From Bacteroidales bacterium (GTDB lineage Bacteria > Bacteroidota > Bacteroidia > Bacteroidales > FEN-979): a stretch of 55,826 nt of DNA. The notes beneath the pieces are model-generated. The model ran no database searches. It saw only the letters and a list, made by a program, of their open reading frames with translations, and was not told the origin of the DNA. Shown here in pieces: positions 43,652 to 53,161 of the stretch. Position 1 is the stretch's first letter; each line of letters begins with the position of its first letter. The DNA lies in contig JALNWE010000012.1 of the NCBI GenBank assembly GCA_023231065.1, forward strand, positions 1 to 55,826, in the 5' to 3' direction. The position numbers were made by a program, and so were the translations under genes.

Positions 43652-46363
43652 ATGGATACCGTTAAAATTTTAATATTGGAGGATAATGAGAACGATATGG
43701 AGCTCATTAAAAGCGAAATAGTCTCAGCCCTTAAATATCCATTTCAATTTGATTGGGTCCTATCGAAAAATGATTTTATCCGGAGCTTAAATGAAATAGT
43801 TCCCGATATTGTGATCAGCGATTATAACCTTCCCCAATTTAACGGATTGGATGCCTTAAAATTATGTAAAAATTTTGATCCGTTGCTACCGTTCATCATC
43901 GTTACCGGGTCCATTTCGGAAGAGGCAGCAGCCGACTCGATCAAATCAGGAGCCTGGGATTATGTGGTCAAAGAAAGGCTTCACCGGTTGCCAACCGCTA
44001 TCGAAAATGTACTGAAGCTGAAAAAAGAAAGGCTCAGGGCCAGAAAAATAGAGGCTGAACTAAACCTGGTCAAGTTAAAAACAGATCTGCAGCTTAAACT
44101 CCTTTGGAATGCCATCAACAAAGCGCCAAGCTCCATTGTGATCACTTCGGAAGAAGGGATCATTCAGTTTGTCAACCCCCAGTTCGAGAAAACGACCGGA
44201 TATACTGCCGATGAAGCTATCGGACAGAGCATTAACGCACTTAAATCAGGTGTGAACGATCCAATCCTTGCCCAAAAGTACCGGGATATATTATTCCGGG
44301 AAAAATCGTGGAGAGGGGAATTGGTCGGCAAGAAAAAAAACGGGGAACTATACTGGGAAGAAGTTTACATGTCCCTTGTGTTCAATGACGAAGGAAACGT
44401 TCAATATTTGATTTCAATAGAACACGACATCTCGAAGAAAAAAGAGTCGGAAGAGGCATTGACAAAAAGCGAAAACTGGTACAAGGCTATTTTCGGAAAT
44501 ACCGGAACTGCTACCTGCATCCTAAACCATAACAGGACTATTTCATTGGTAAACAGCAAATTTGAAGAACTCAGTGGCTTTTTAAAGGAGGAGATTGAGG
44601 GAAAGAAAAAATGGTTTGAATTTGTGGCAGAAGAGGATCTGCAAAGAATGTCGGAATATTTCAATAAAAGACGGGAATCAGGATATAACATCCCCCAACA
44701 ATATGAATTTACTTTTGTAAGACCTGACGGAGGACGCAGGAATATTTTCCTGACCATCGACAGCATTCCAGGCACAACTGAATTTGTTGCTTCGCTCCTC
44801 GATATTACCGACCGGAAGAAGATGGAAGAAGAGTTGAAATCCAGTGAGGAAAAATTCAGGTTGATCAGCGCCTCGGCCCAGGACGGTATCATCCTGATCA
44901 ACAATCTGGGGGAAATCATTTACTGGAATCCGGCGGCAGAAAAGATTTTTGGTTACTCTTTTGCTGAAGTCCTGAACAAAAAACTGCATCCATTGATCAT
45001 GGTCCCAAAATATTTCGACCAGCATGTAAAAGCATTCAGCCAATTTACAAAGTCGGGCGCGGGGGATGCCATTGGTAAAATAACCGAATTAGAGGGCCGT
45101 AAAAAAGACGGAAGTATTATCAACATTGAACTCTCCCTAGCAGGGATGCAACTGCCCAATGGTTTCGGGGCGGTTGGCATTGTCCGCGATATAACTGAAC
45201 GCAAACGGGCAGAAACTGAATTGATTGCCGCCAAGGAGAGGGCAGAGGAAAGCGACCGCCTTAAATCGGCGTTTTTAGCTACGATGTCGCATGAGCTCCG
45301 GACCCCATTAAATGCCATCATGGGGTTCAGCAGACTGATCAATAAGGAGCTTCCTTTATCTGAAATTGAGGAAATGGCCGAATTGATTTATCAGGGCGGC
45401 TCCAAACTTTTAAAAGTTGTTGAATCTGTATTTGATGTTGCCATTCTGCAGGCAAAAGGGCTGGCGCTGACCATCAGTGAATTTCCCATACTCGATTTGT
45501 TTGACGGCCTCCGGCAACACCTGAATGCTGAAATAACAAAAGAAGGGAAACAGCATGTTAAGACATCTTTTCTTCATCCTGAAAACAGTGACCGTGTTTC
45601 AATAAAGACCGACAGGGTCAGATTGACCCAATTACTTGTCAATCTGATCAGCAATGCCGTCAAATTCACTGAGTCGGGTAAAATTGACGTCGGCTTTTCG
45701 ATGACCGGACAGGATATTACTTTTTTTATAAGGGATACCGGGATTGGAATCCCAAAAGATAAAACAGCGATCATCTTTGAACAATTCCGACAGGTTGACG
45801 ACGCCCATACAAGAAAATACGAAGGCGTTGGGCTGGGCCTTACGATTTGCAAAGAGATCGCAACCATGCTGGGTGGGAGCTTACATGTTGAGACCGAACT
45901 TGGACAAGGTTCAATATTTTATTTTACCCTTCCTGGTTCGGTCATATTTACTGACAATATCACAACGGATAAAAAGGAGGAACCTTCGATCAATCTTTCT
46001 GGAAAGACGATTTTGATCGCTGAAGATATTGAATCGAATTATATTCTGATCGAACTGATGCTGAAACCAACCGGGGTAAAATTATTATGGGCCCAAAACG
46101 GAGAACAGGCAATTAGTTTTGTCAAAGAGCAACCCGACATTGATTTTATCCTGATGGATATGAGAATGCCGGGCATAGATGGGTATTTAGCCACACGGGA
46201 GATCAAATTAATGAGGCCCGATATGCCTGTTATTGCACAGACGGCTTATGCGCTCGCCAACGAAAAACAAAAAATCTTTGAGGCCGGCTGTGATGATTAT
46301 ATTTCAAAACCTTTCAGCCGGCAAACCTTGATTGATGTGATCAGGAAATATTCCAAAAAATGA
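43652..46363 (+). CDS. Hybrid REC-PAS3-histidine kinase-REC
   Basis: The 903-residue soluble protein runs: N-terminal receiver (Asp57 in VISDYNLP), three PAS domains (about 150-265, 272-390, 398-516), HisKA with His547 in TMSHELRTPLNAIMG, ATPase domain (LVNLISNAVKFTE, RDTGIGIPKDK, GVGLGLTICKEI) and C-terminal receiver (Asp836 in ILMDMRMPG). The first receiver could be an input phosphorylated by another kinase, the second the relay to a downstream Hpt or to reverse transfer. It is the third gene of the signalling operon and overlaps the next gene by 4 nt (ATGA). Confidence 0.94.
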   Translation: MDTVKILILEDNENDMELIKSEIVSALKYPFQFDWVLSKNDFIRSLNEIVPDIVISDYNLPQFNGLDALKLCKNFDPLLPFIIVTGSISEEAAADSIKSGAWDYVVKERLHRLPTAIENVLKLKKERLRARKIEAELNLVKLKTDLQLKLLWNAINKAPSSIVITSEEGIIQFVNPQFEKTTGYTADEAIGQSINALKSGVNDPILAQKYRDILFREKSWRGELVGKKKNGELYWEEVYMSLVFNDEGNVQYLISIEHDISKKKESEEALTKSENWYKAIFGNTGTATCILNHNRTISLVNSKFEELSGFLKEEIEGKKKWFEFVAEEDLQRMSEYFNKRRESGYNIPQQYEFTFVRPDGGRRNIFLTIDSIPGTTEFVASLLDITDRKKMEEELKSSEEKFRLISASAQDGIILINNLGEIIYWNPAAEKIFGYSFAEVLNKKLHPLIMVPKYFDQHVKAFSQFTKSGAGDAIGKITELEGRKKDGSIINIELSLAGMQLPNGFGAVGIVRDITERKRAETELIAAKERAEESDRLKSAFLATMSHELRTPLNAIMGFSRLINKELPLSEIEEMAELIYQGGSKLLKVVESVFDVAILQAKGLALTISEFPILDLFDGLRQHLNAEITKEGKQHVKTSFLHPENSDRVSIKTDRVRLTQLLVNLISNAVKFTESGKIDVGFSMTGQDITFFIRDTGIGIPKDKTAIIFEQFRQVDDAHTRKYEGVGLGLTICKEIATMLGGSLHVETELGQGSIFYFTLPGSVIFTDNITTDKKEEPSINLSGKTILIAEDIESNYILIELMLKPTGVKLLWAQNGEQAISFVKEQPDIDFILMDMRMPGIDGYLATREIKLMRPDMPVIAQTAYALANEKQKIFEAGCDDYISKPFSRQTLIDVIRKYSKK

Positions 46364-47106
46364 ACCGGATCCCATTATTTCACCATCAGATCGGATTAAT
46401 CCTGATTTTATTGCTTTTTGTTATAGCCACAGGGGGGTGCTCACAGTGCAACCGCACAAACAAACCTTTCCCAGCTGACAGGGGGGGCCTTAAATCCTCC
46501 TATCCGGCAACGGTGAAAGATATTGATGGAAATGCCTATCATCCGATAACCATTGGCAAACAGGTATGGCTAACTGAAAATCTGAGGGTCACTCATTTTC
46601 AGAACGGGGAGGCGATCCCTGAGGCCAAAAACAAAACCGAATGGAAAAACCTTAAATCGGCATCCCGGTGCAATCTTGATAATGATCCTTCCATGGCTGC
46701 CGTATATGGCTCCCTATATAACTGGTACGCTGTAGATGACAAGCGCAACATTTGTCCAAAAGGATGGCATGTCCCGTCAGAAAATGAATGGTCGGAACTG
46801 ACGAACTTCCTGGGTGGTGAAGCTATTGCCGGAGGAAAGATGAAAAATCAGGGACATGATCGTTGGGCCTGGCCCAATTCCGGCGCTACCAACGAAAGTG
46901 GTTTTAATGCCATTCCAAACGGATACCGGAGTAACCTGGGAACTTTTTACCCGCTTGATACCTATACTTTCTTCTGGACATCAACCGGTTACTCCGGGGA
47001 TTGCGCCTTATCAAAATTCCTTCAGAACGATTACGATGGGGTAACCACCATCGAGAATGATCATGCCTTCGGTTTTTCGGTTCGATGTATCAGGGATGGA
47101 AACTGA
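46360..47106 (+). CDS. FISUMP-domain lipoprotein
   Basis: The 248-residue product begins with a lipoprotein signal (ILLLFVIATGGC, Cys at about 26) and contains one Fibrobacter-succinogenes-major-paralogous (FISUMP) domain: DIDGNAYHPITIGKQVWLTE, YNWYAVDDKRNICPKGWHVP, ENEWSELTNFLGG and FGFSVRCIRDGN. The domain occurs on surface proteins of unknown function. Its ATG overlaps the stop of the hybrid kinase, so it should be translationally coupled to a signalling gene, which is unusual for this family. It converges on the chemosensory operon with a 32-nt gap. Confidence 0.9.
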   Translation: MNRIPLFHHQIGLILILLLFVIATGGCSQCNRTNKPFPADRGGLKSSYPATVKDIDGNAYHPITIGKQVWLTENLRVTHFQNGEAIPEAKNKTEWKNLKSASRCNLDNDPSMAAVYGSLYNWYAVDDKRNICPKGWHVPSENEWSELTNFLGGEAIAGGKMKNQGHDRWAWPNSGATNESGFNAIPNGYRSNLGTFYPLDTYTFFWTSTGYSGDCALSKFLQNDYDGVTTIENDHAFGFSVRCIRDGN

Positions 47107-47138
47107 TTGGGCCAAACCGGGATAAATCACCGGATAAA

Positions 47139-48392
47139 TCATATCAAAAAATAAAAAGTCGCTCCTTTTCCAGGCTCTGCTTCAGCCCAGACCCTTCCGC
47201 CATGTCTCTCAATAATCCGTCTGACAGTAGCCAAACCAACGCCCGTGCCTTGGAAATCCGCGCTGGAATGAAACCGCTGAAATGGATTGAAGAGTTTGTC
47301 CGCTTTGGACATATCAAATCCGGCGCCATTATCGCGGACATAAAAGATTTTTTTTGTCTTTGTAACCATCTGGCCAAACGAAATTTCAGGATCTATGGTT
47401 TTTCCCGTGTATTTCCAGGCATTGCCTAATAAATTATCGAGAACCATGCGCATCAGCGCAGGATCAGCCTGTATTTCGAGGCCATCCTCGATATAAATAC
47501 GAATTTTACGCGCCGGATCGCGCTGACAAATATCCTTCATGACATTTTTTGCAAGCCCGGTAAGATCGATCATTTCGGATTTTATTTCAGACCTGGCTGA
47601 CCGCGAGAACATAAGCAGGTCATCGATCAATTGCGCCATTGAAAAAGCTGCCTGAAGAATCCGTTCAAGGAACTCTTTTGCTTCGTTGTTCAATTGACCT
47701 GAATAGTCTGATTGGAGAAGTTGAGTATAACCACAAATGACGTTCAGAGGGGAGCGCAGATCATGTGACACGGTATAAGAAAACGTTTCCAGCTCCTGGT
47801 TTGCAGAAATCAGGTTCTCGTTGGAGGCTTGAAGTTCTGTCTGGGTCGTGATCAACTGGTCGTTTCGCTGTACGGCAGCTTCATATACTGAAAGCAGTAA
47901 ATCAAGGATTTGTTTCTTATCCGAATTGATCGAATATTTATTCCCCCGGAACATGATTTCGATGACCATATCGGCAGCCCCGCTTTTTTTCATGTCGCGG
48001 TTTGCCAACAGGTAATGAATTCGCGATAAAAGGTATTGTTCCTCATAGGGTTTTGTGATAAAATTATCAGCGCCAGCCTGCAACCCCTTGATGATATCCA
48101 GGGGATCCCTAAGGGAGGTCAGCAGTATGACCGGAATTTCCTTCAACACAGGATCGGCTTTAAGTTTTGTACAAAACTCGTAGCCATCCATCCCCGGCAT
48201 CACAATATCACTGATGATAAGGACGGGAGGCCGGTCAAGGGCCGCGGCAAATGCATCCATGGCATTGGTATAAAAGGAATTGCTGATGTTGTTCTCATCG
48301 AAAAAATGACGGAGTTTTTTGGCCTGGACCAGGGAATCTTCGACCGCTAAAATATAGCCATTCCCAAGTGTTAATTGATACGATGTTAGCAT
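47139..48392 (-). CDS. REC-histidine kinase, last gene of the chemosensory operon
   Basis: The 417-residue protein has a receiver (Asp62 in ISDIVMPGMDG), a middle segment (about 140-180, with IMFRGNKYSINSDKKQILD), a coiled linker, HisKA with His210 in TVSHDLRSPLNVICG, and an ATPase domain (LDNLLGNAWKYTGK, RDNGAGFD, GTGVGLATVRRII). There is no GGDEF, HD-GYP or DNA-binding output. It follows cheB by 9 nt at the position where Wsp systems have the diguanylate cyclase WspR. The receiver is the natural target of the operon's CheA, with the kinase passing the signal on to a further regulator; that is inference. Confidence 0.92.
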   Translation of the reverse strand: MLTSYQLTLGNGYILAVEDSLVQAKKLRHFFDENNISNSFYTNAMDAFAAALDRPPVLIISDIVMPGMDGYEFCTKLKADPVLKEIPVILLTSLRDPLDIIKGLQAGADNFITKPYEEQYLLSRIHYLLANRDMKKSGAADMVIEIMFRGNKYSINSDKKQILDLLLSVYEAAVQRNDQLITTQTELQASNENLISANQELETFSYTVSHDLRSPLNVICGYTQLLQSDYSGQLNNEAKEFLERILQAAFSMAQLIDDLLMFSRSARSEIKSEMIDLTGLAKNVMKDICQRDPARKIRIYIEDGLEIQADPALMRMVLDNLLGNAWKYTGKTIDPEISFGQMVTKTKKIFYVRDNGAGFDMSKADKLFNPFQRFHSSADFQGTGVGLATVRRIIERHGGRVWAEAEPGKGATFYFLI

Positions 48393-48401
48393 GGCAGGTA
48401 A

Positions 48402-49487
48402 CTATTTATGAAATAATTCAATAATTTCGGCAACAATCTCACCGGGCGACAAAACCCTGAATGCCCCTCCTATCCTGATGGCTTCTCCGGGCATTCCATG
48501 GACAAGGGAACTTGAAGCATCCTGCGCGATGGTATAAGCGCCCTGGTCATAAAGCATTTTTAATTCCTCGGCGCCATCCGAACCCATTCCTGATAAAAGA
48601 ATCCCGATAGCGCTTTTGCCATAAACGGCCAGGACTTCCCTGAACAGAAAACTTACGGCAGGCCTCAGCCCTTTTTCCGGAGGCTTTTTTCGTACAGCAA
48701 TGACCCCGGGACTAAGCGCGCCCAGGTGATGGTCCCCGGGTGGAAAATAAACATGTCCCGGTATCATCATCTCTCCGTGACATGCCACATGAACAGGCAG
48801 GGAAGAAAACGAACTTATCCAATCCACAAATCCCTTCGCGAAATTCGCATCAATATGCTGAACGATCAGGACCGGGACCGGGAGTGAAGGAGGAAGCTCT
48901 TTCAGGATGAACTGGATGACCTGCGGCCCTCCTGCAGAAGCTCCGATTGCTATTATCTTATAGTCGGAGGGGGTGGCGGATCTGCTCCTGGATGATAAAA
49001 CGGTTGAATGGAAAACCGAAATCTGTTGGTTTATTTTCGCGATAGGAGGAAATGACCGGTAAATTGTTTTTACTTTGACTTCCGCCATCATTTTTAAGGT
49101 ATTCCTGTATATCCTTGCCGTCTGCTGATATTGCAGATGCCCGGGGCCATAAGGTCTCGGAAGGATCGTCAAGGCCCCGGCTTCCAGGATACTGAAAGAC
49201 ATTTTTACCTCGGAAGTGTTGTAAAAACTGCTTACTATCACAATCGGGACAGGGGTGAACTGCATGATTTTCCGGGTAGCTTCCATTCCATCCATCACGG
49301 GCATGTAAATATCCATGCTAACCACGTCGGGTAAATTCCCGGTAACGAATTTCACCGCGTCAGCTCCGTTGCTGACAACTCCGATAACCTCAAAAACAGG
49401 GTCTTCCTCAAGAAGCCCCTTGAGTAATTCCTGGTTGACTTTTGAATCCTCCACAATCAAAACCCTGATTTTCCGAATTGCTTTCAT
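48402..49487 (-). CDS. cheB: Protein-glutamate methylesterase/deamidase CheB
   Basis: CheB demethylates receptor glutamates when phosphorylated. The 361-residue product has a receiver (Asp59 in VSMDIYMPVMDG) and a methylesterase domain with the full triad: Ser184 in GASAGGP, His211 in LIVQHID, and Asp304 in GMGSDGAEE. The PPGDHHLG segment is also typical. It stands between CheA-REC (8 nt upstream) and the REC-kinase (9 nt downstream), the WspF position of Wsp-type operons. Confidence 0.96.
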   Translation of the reverse strand: MKAIRKIRVLIVEDSKVNQELLKGLLEEDPVFEVIGVVSNGADAVKFVTGNLPDVVSMDIYMPVMDGMEATRKIMQFTPVPIVIVSSFYNTSEVKMSFSILEAGALTILPRPYGPGHLQYQQTARIYRNTLKMMAEVKVKTIYRSFPPIAKINQQISVFHSTVLSSRSRSATPSDYKIIAIGASAGGPQVIQFILKELPPSLPVPVLIVQHIDANFAKGFVDWISSFSSLPVHVACHGEMMIPGHVYFPPGDHHLGALSPGVIAVRKKPPEKGLRPAVSFLFREVLAVYGKSAIGILLSGMGSDGAEELKMLYDQGAYTIAQDASSSLVHGMPGEAIRIGGAFRVLSPGEIVAEIIELFHK

Positions 49488-49495
49488 GGATTTTA

Positions 49496-51637
49496 TTAAA
49501 TCAAACGATGAATTGTATCAAGCAGGTTGCTTTGCTCAAAGTTACCTTTTATTATGTATGCATCGGCCCCGGATTCAATGCCCTTCTGGCGGTCTTCGGG
49601 GGAGTCGAGCGCGGTGACAAGGATCACCGGCGTTTCGGAAAGTGTTTTGTCATTCCGGATCCTGGACGTCAGATCAAATCCATTCATGCGGGGCATCTCC
49701 ACATCCGAGACCACAAGATCGAAAACTTCATTTTTAAGAAACTGAAATGCTTCCATCCCGTCAACGGCAGTCTTTACCATATATCCTGATGATTCAAGGA
49801 TATTTTTCAGCAATATCCTTAATGTGATTGAATCTTCGGCAACCAGTATATATTTCTGATGATCTGACAATGATTCCGTATAGGCAGGTTGCTGTTCAGC
49901 TCCGGGAGAAAAAGCGTGCGTTGCAGAATCCATGAGCTCAGGAATATTGAGGATCGGGATTATCTGGCCGCTCCCTAAAACGGTGATGCCTGAAATATTT
50001 CTGACGTGAATAAGTTGCGGTCCCATATCCTTGACCATCCCCTCCTGTTCTCCGTGAATATAATCAACGATAAAGGCAATCTTTTTAGGAGCCAGCGACA
50101 GGATCAAAACCGGGACAGGAAGGTCTTCTGTCGTTTTTGATTTCAGGGGGGGTATCCCAAGAACATCTCCCAGTCGCACCAGCGCGATACTTTCATCATT
50201 CAGGGATATCATGGGGCTGGTTTCCACCGACCGGATTCCTTTTTTCCTGATCCTGATAGCCCTTTCGACAGAAGTAGTCGGTATAATAAAAAACTGTTCA
50301 CTGATCTGTACAAGGATACCCCTGAAATTGGAAATAGTAACAGGTAAGGTGATCGTAAAAGCGGCGCCCTGTCCGGGAATAGATGAGGTGGCTATGTCTC
50401 CGCCAAGTTTCGAAATTTTTTCTGCAACGATTGCCATTCCAAGCCCCCTGCCGGAGATATCCGTAATAAACTGACTCGTTGAAATGCCTGACCGAAAAAT
50501 CAGGGAAAAAACCTCCTGATCCGTCATTCTTTCGGCAGATTCCGAAGTTACTATTCCCATCTTCAGCGCGGATTGGAGGACCTTTTTCCTGTCAATTCCT
50601 GTGCCGTCATCCCTGATGGTTAAAATAACATGGCGACCGGTATCCTTTTTAACGATCATTTCAAGAATCCCGGATGGCGCTTTTCCTGCTTCCTTCCTTA
50701 TTTCCGGCGTTTCCAGCCCGTGATCGATACAATTACGGATAATGTGAATCAGGGGATCCTTGATTTCTTCCAGGATCCTGCGATCGATCTCTATTTCCCC
50801 GCCCTGAATGGTCAGGTTAATTTCTTTTTTGTATTCTTTGCCAAGATCGCGGACAATTTTGGGGAAAATATCCAACAGCGTCGAAAACGGATATAACAGG
50901 GTGGTTTTAATGTCTAACAACAAATCATCAACCATTCGCGATAACGCGTGATGAAATTGTTTCATCTCCCTGATGATGCCGGATAGCCGTTGGTTTTGTT
51001 GTTTCTGGATTTCCTGGATATAGTATCCGAGCGTTGCTTTAACCGAAATGAATTCTTCCGCTTCATGCAACAAAGTCCCCAGCTTGGCTGTCGCGATCCT
51101 CACGGTATCAGCCGCGGGAGGGACAGCAACGACGGGTTTGGGCACTGGTTGGTTTTGTTTTTCGGTTTTCGGTTGATCCTGGACCCGTGGAAGGGCCGGA
51201 AACTCCATGGGTTTTGGAGGTATCTCCCCCGAAGTAAGCGCATCCAGCCGCTTCATCATCTGAGCCAGGGTATTGGCCCCAAAGCTTTTCTCTTTCTTGT
51301 CGATCTCGGCCAACATGACGGCTAACAAATCGGTGGCCTGATAGAGTGCATCGAAATGAACGGAAGTGAGGGCAAGATCTCCCGATTTTACCTGATGAAA
51401 AACACTTTCCATGCCCTGGCACAAACGTCCAATTTCAGTCTGGTTGACTGCCCTTGCCGCTCCTTTCATGCTGTGGATCTCACGGAATGTTGTTTCCACC
51501 AACTGCTGAAAAGCCGCAGTGGGTGGGCCTTTTTCCAACGCTACTAATCCATTGATGATGGTCTGATGCTGTTCGGCGGCCTCAACCTTAAAATCGTTGA
51601 TTAGTTCCAGAAGAAATGCTTCTTGCTTTTTATCCAT
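49496..51637 (-). CDS. CheA-REC hybrid chemosensory kinase
   Basis: The 713-residue kinase has an N-terminal Hpt domain with His55 in REIHSMKGAARAV, a proline-rich linker in place of a recognisable P2, a dimerisation and ATPase region (HIIRNCIDHGLETPE, RDDGTGIDRKK, GRGLGMAIVAEKI), a CheW-like domain (VTISNFRGILVQISEQFF) and a C-terminal receiver (Asp645 in VSDVEMPRMNG). The attached receiver and lack of P2 are features of WspE/FrzE-type kinases in alternative-cellular-function pathways. The receiver may act as a phosphate sink or as an intermediate. It is 8 nt from both the receptor gene and cheB. Confidence 0.95.
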   Translation of the reverse strand: MDKKQEAFLLELINDFKVEAAEQHQTIINGLVALEKGPPTAAFQQLVETTFREIHSMKGAARAVNQTEIGRLCQGMESVFHQVKSGDLALTSVHFDALYQATDLLAVMLAEIDKKEKSFGANTLAQMMKRLDALTSGEIPPKPMEFPALPRVQDQPKTEKQNQPVPKPVVAVPPAADTVRIATAKLGTLLHEAEEFISVKATLGYYIQEIQKQQNQRLSGIIREMKQFHHALSRMVDDLLLDIKTTLLYPFSTLLDIFPKIVRDLGKEYKKEINLTIQGGEIEIDRRILEEIKDPLIHIIRNCIDHGLETPEIRKEAGKAPSGILEMIVKKDTGRHVILTIRDDGTGIDRKKVLQSALKMGIVTSESAERMTDQEVFSLIFRSGISTSQFITDISGRGLGMAIVAEKISKLGGDIATSSIPGQGAAFTITLPVTISNFRGILVQISEQFFIIPTTSVERAIRIRKKGIRSVETSPMISLNDESIALVRLGDVLGIPPLKSKTTEDLPVPVLILSLAPKKIAFIVDYIHGEQEGMVKDMGPQLIHVRNISGITVLGSGQIIPILNIPELMDSATHAFSPGAEQQPAYTESLSDHQKYILVAEDSITLRILLKNILESSGYMVKTAVDGMEAFQFLKNEVFDLVVSDVEMPRMNGFDLTSRIRNDKTLSETPVILVTALDSPEDRQKGIESGADAYIIKGNFEQSNLLDTIHRLI

Positions 51638-51645
51638 ATCGGCTT

Positions 51646-53139
51646 TCAGACATTATACATTTCGATAATTTTCTTAAGGTCTCGCCCCAGATCATTCAGG
51701 CTTTGCGCTGCCTTCTGGGTTTGCCTGGTACCAATCACATTTTGTTCGCTGGCTTGTTTAATATTTTCCATGGCAGGGACGATCTGGTCCATCCCGGCCA
51801 TTTGTTGCTGGCCCGAAGTGGATATCTGGATGACCGACTGCACGGCATCATTAACGCTTTCGGCCAAAATTTCTATCATTTCCCCGCTCTTGGTAGCCAG
51901 TTTATTCCCTTGTTCAACTGCTTTGGAACCTTGTTCGGTCGCAATGACCGCGAGGTTTACTGCCTTCTGGATTTCTGAAAGGATTTCTTTGACCTGCGCG
52001 GTTGCCTGCTTTGACTGTTCCGCGAGACTTCGGATTTCCTGTGCTACAACGGCAAATCCCCTCCCCTGTTCCCCCGCTTTCGCGGCTTCGATGGCAGCAT
52101 TGACGGCCAACAGGTTTGATTGATCGGCAATATCGTTTGATAATATGGTGATCTCCCCGATGGACCGGTTTTGCTCCGAAAGTTTGACAACGCTTTCGGC
52201 AATCATGTTCATCTGCTGGTTGATCCGGGTCATCCCTTCGATGGTTTGCTGAACCGATTCCTTACCATTATCCGCCGCTTCTGAAGCCCGTTGTGAACTT
52301 TCAAGAACCGATTGGGCCCGCTGGGTGGCAACCAGCGAAGTTTGCCTGATCTCTTCCATCGTAGTGGTGGTTTCCGATACCGCCGTAGCCGTTTCCGTTG
52401 CCCCGGTAGAAACCTCGTTTACGGTTGTCAGGATCTCCGCTGCAGAAGTCCCTATAATATTAACCACGCTTACAAGTTCTTTTGAAATTTTACGGAGTAT
52501 CTTGAATATTACGATCATAAATAAAATAGATGCTCCTATAATAAGGAGACTCAATAAAATCACCAGAAAGAAAATATTCCGTGACAACGAGGCATTTTGA
52601 TCAATGATCTGATTTGTTTCGCGTTGCAATACCGTCCCAAGATCAATGATCTGATCCCGTATTTTTTCATACAACGGAGCCTGAACATCAAATGTGATAG
52701 CCCGGGCTTCTTCATCTTTCCCTTGATTTATTAACAGGATTTGATTGTCGCGGTTTTCATTGTATATTTTTATCATTTTTTTTATTTCTGAAAATTTTTC
52801 CACTTTCCCAGGTGAACCGGCCAGGAGCAATTCAATTGCGTTGATGGTACTGTCCATTGATTCAACCCTTTGCCTGATATCCCTTTGCGCGGTCCCTTTT
52901 TCATGCGCCCCCTTCGACAGGATCATTTCAAGCATGAGGACCCTGAGACGGTTTTGGCCGGATCGCAGTTCAACAAGCTTCTGGTTTGTTTGAAATGCAC
53001 CGTTCAGTTTTTCCTCAGATTGCCTAAGGCCCGAAATCCCCAGGAAAGAGATTAACTGGATAATAATAACTAAAAAGACAATGGTCCCGAATGCAATAAT
53101 CAGGGCGGTCTTTTTTTTCATACCAAATGATAACTTCAT
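51646..53139 (-). CDS. Methyl-accepting chemotaxis protein with 4-helix-bundle sensor
   Basis: The 497-residue receptor has a first membrane helix (ALIIAFGTIVFLVIIIQLISFL), a periplasmic four-helix-bundle-type domain (about 35-185), a second membrane helix (IFFLVILLSLLIIGASILFMIV) and a cytoplasmic signalling coiled coil whose hairpin tip is SNLLAVNAAIEAAKAGEQG and GRGFAVVAQEIRSLAEQS. A HAMP domain is not evident: helix 2 is followed almost directly by KISKELVSVVNIIGTSAAEI. No C-terminal CheR-docking pentapeptide is seen. It lies within the operon between CheW and CheA. Confidence 0.95.
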   Translation of the reverse strand: MKLSFGMKKKTALIIAFGTIVFLVIIIQLISFLGISGLRQSEEKLNGAFQTNQKLVELRSGQNRLRVLMLEMILSKGAHEKGTAQRDIRQRVESMDSTINAIELLLAGSPGKVEKFSEIKKMIKIYNENRDNQILLINQGKDEEARAITFDVQAPLYEKIRDQIIDLGTVLQRETNQIIDQNASLSRNIFFLVILLSLLIIGASILFMIVIFKILRKISKELVSVVNIIGTSAAEILTTVNEVSTGATETATAVSETTTTMEEIRQTSLVATQRAQSVLESSQRASEAADNGKESVQQTIEGMTRINQQMNMIAESVVKLSEQNRSIGEITILSNDIADQSNLLAVNAAIEAAKAGEQGRGFAVVAQEIRSLAEQSKQATAQVKEILSEIQKAVNLAVIATEQGSKAVEQGNKLATKSGEMIEILAESVNDAVQSVIQISTSGQQQMAGMDQIVPAMENIKQASEQNVIGTRQTQKAAQSLNDLGRDLKKIIEMYNV

Positions 53140-53161
53140 AATGGCTCCTCCGTATTATGTT

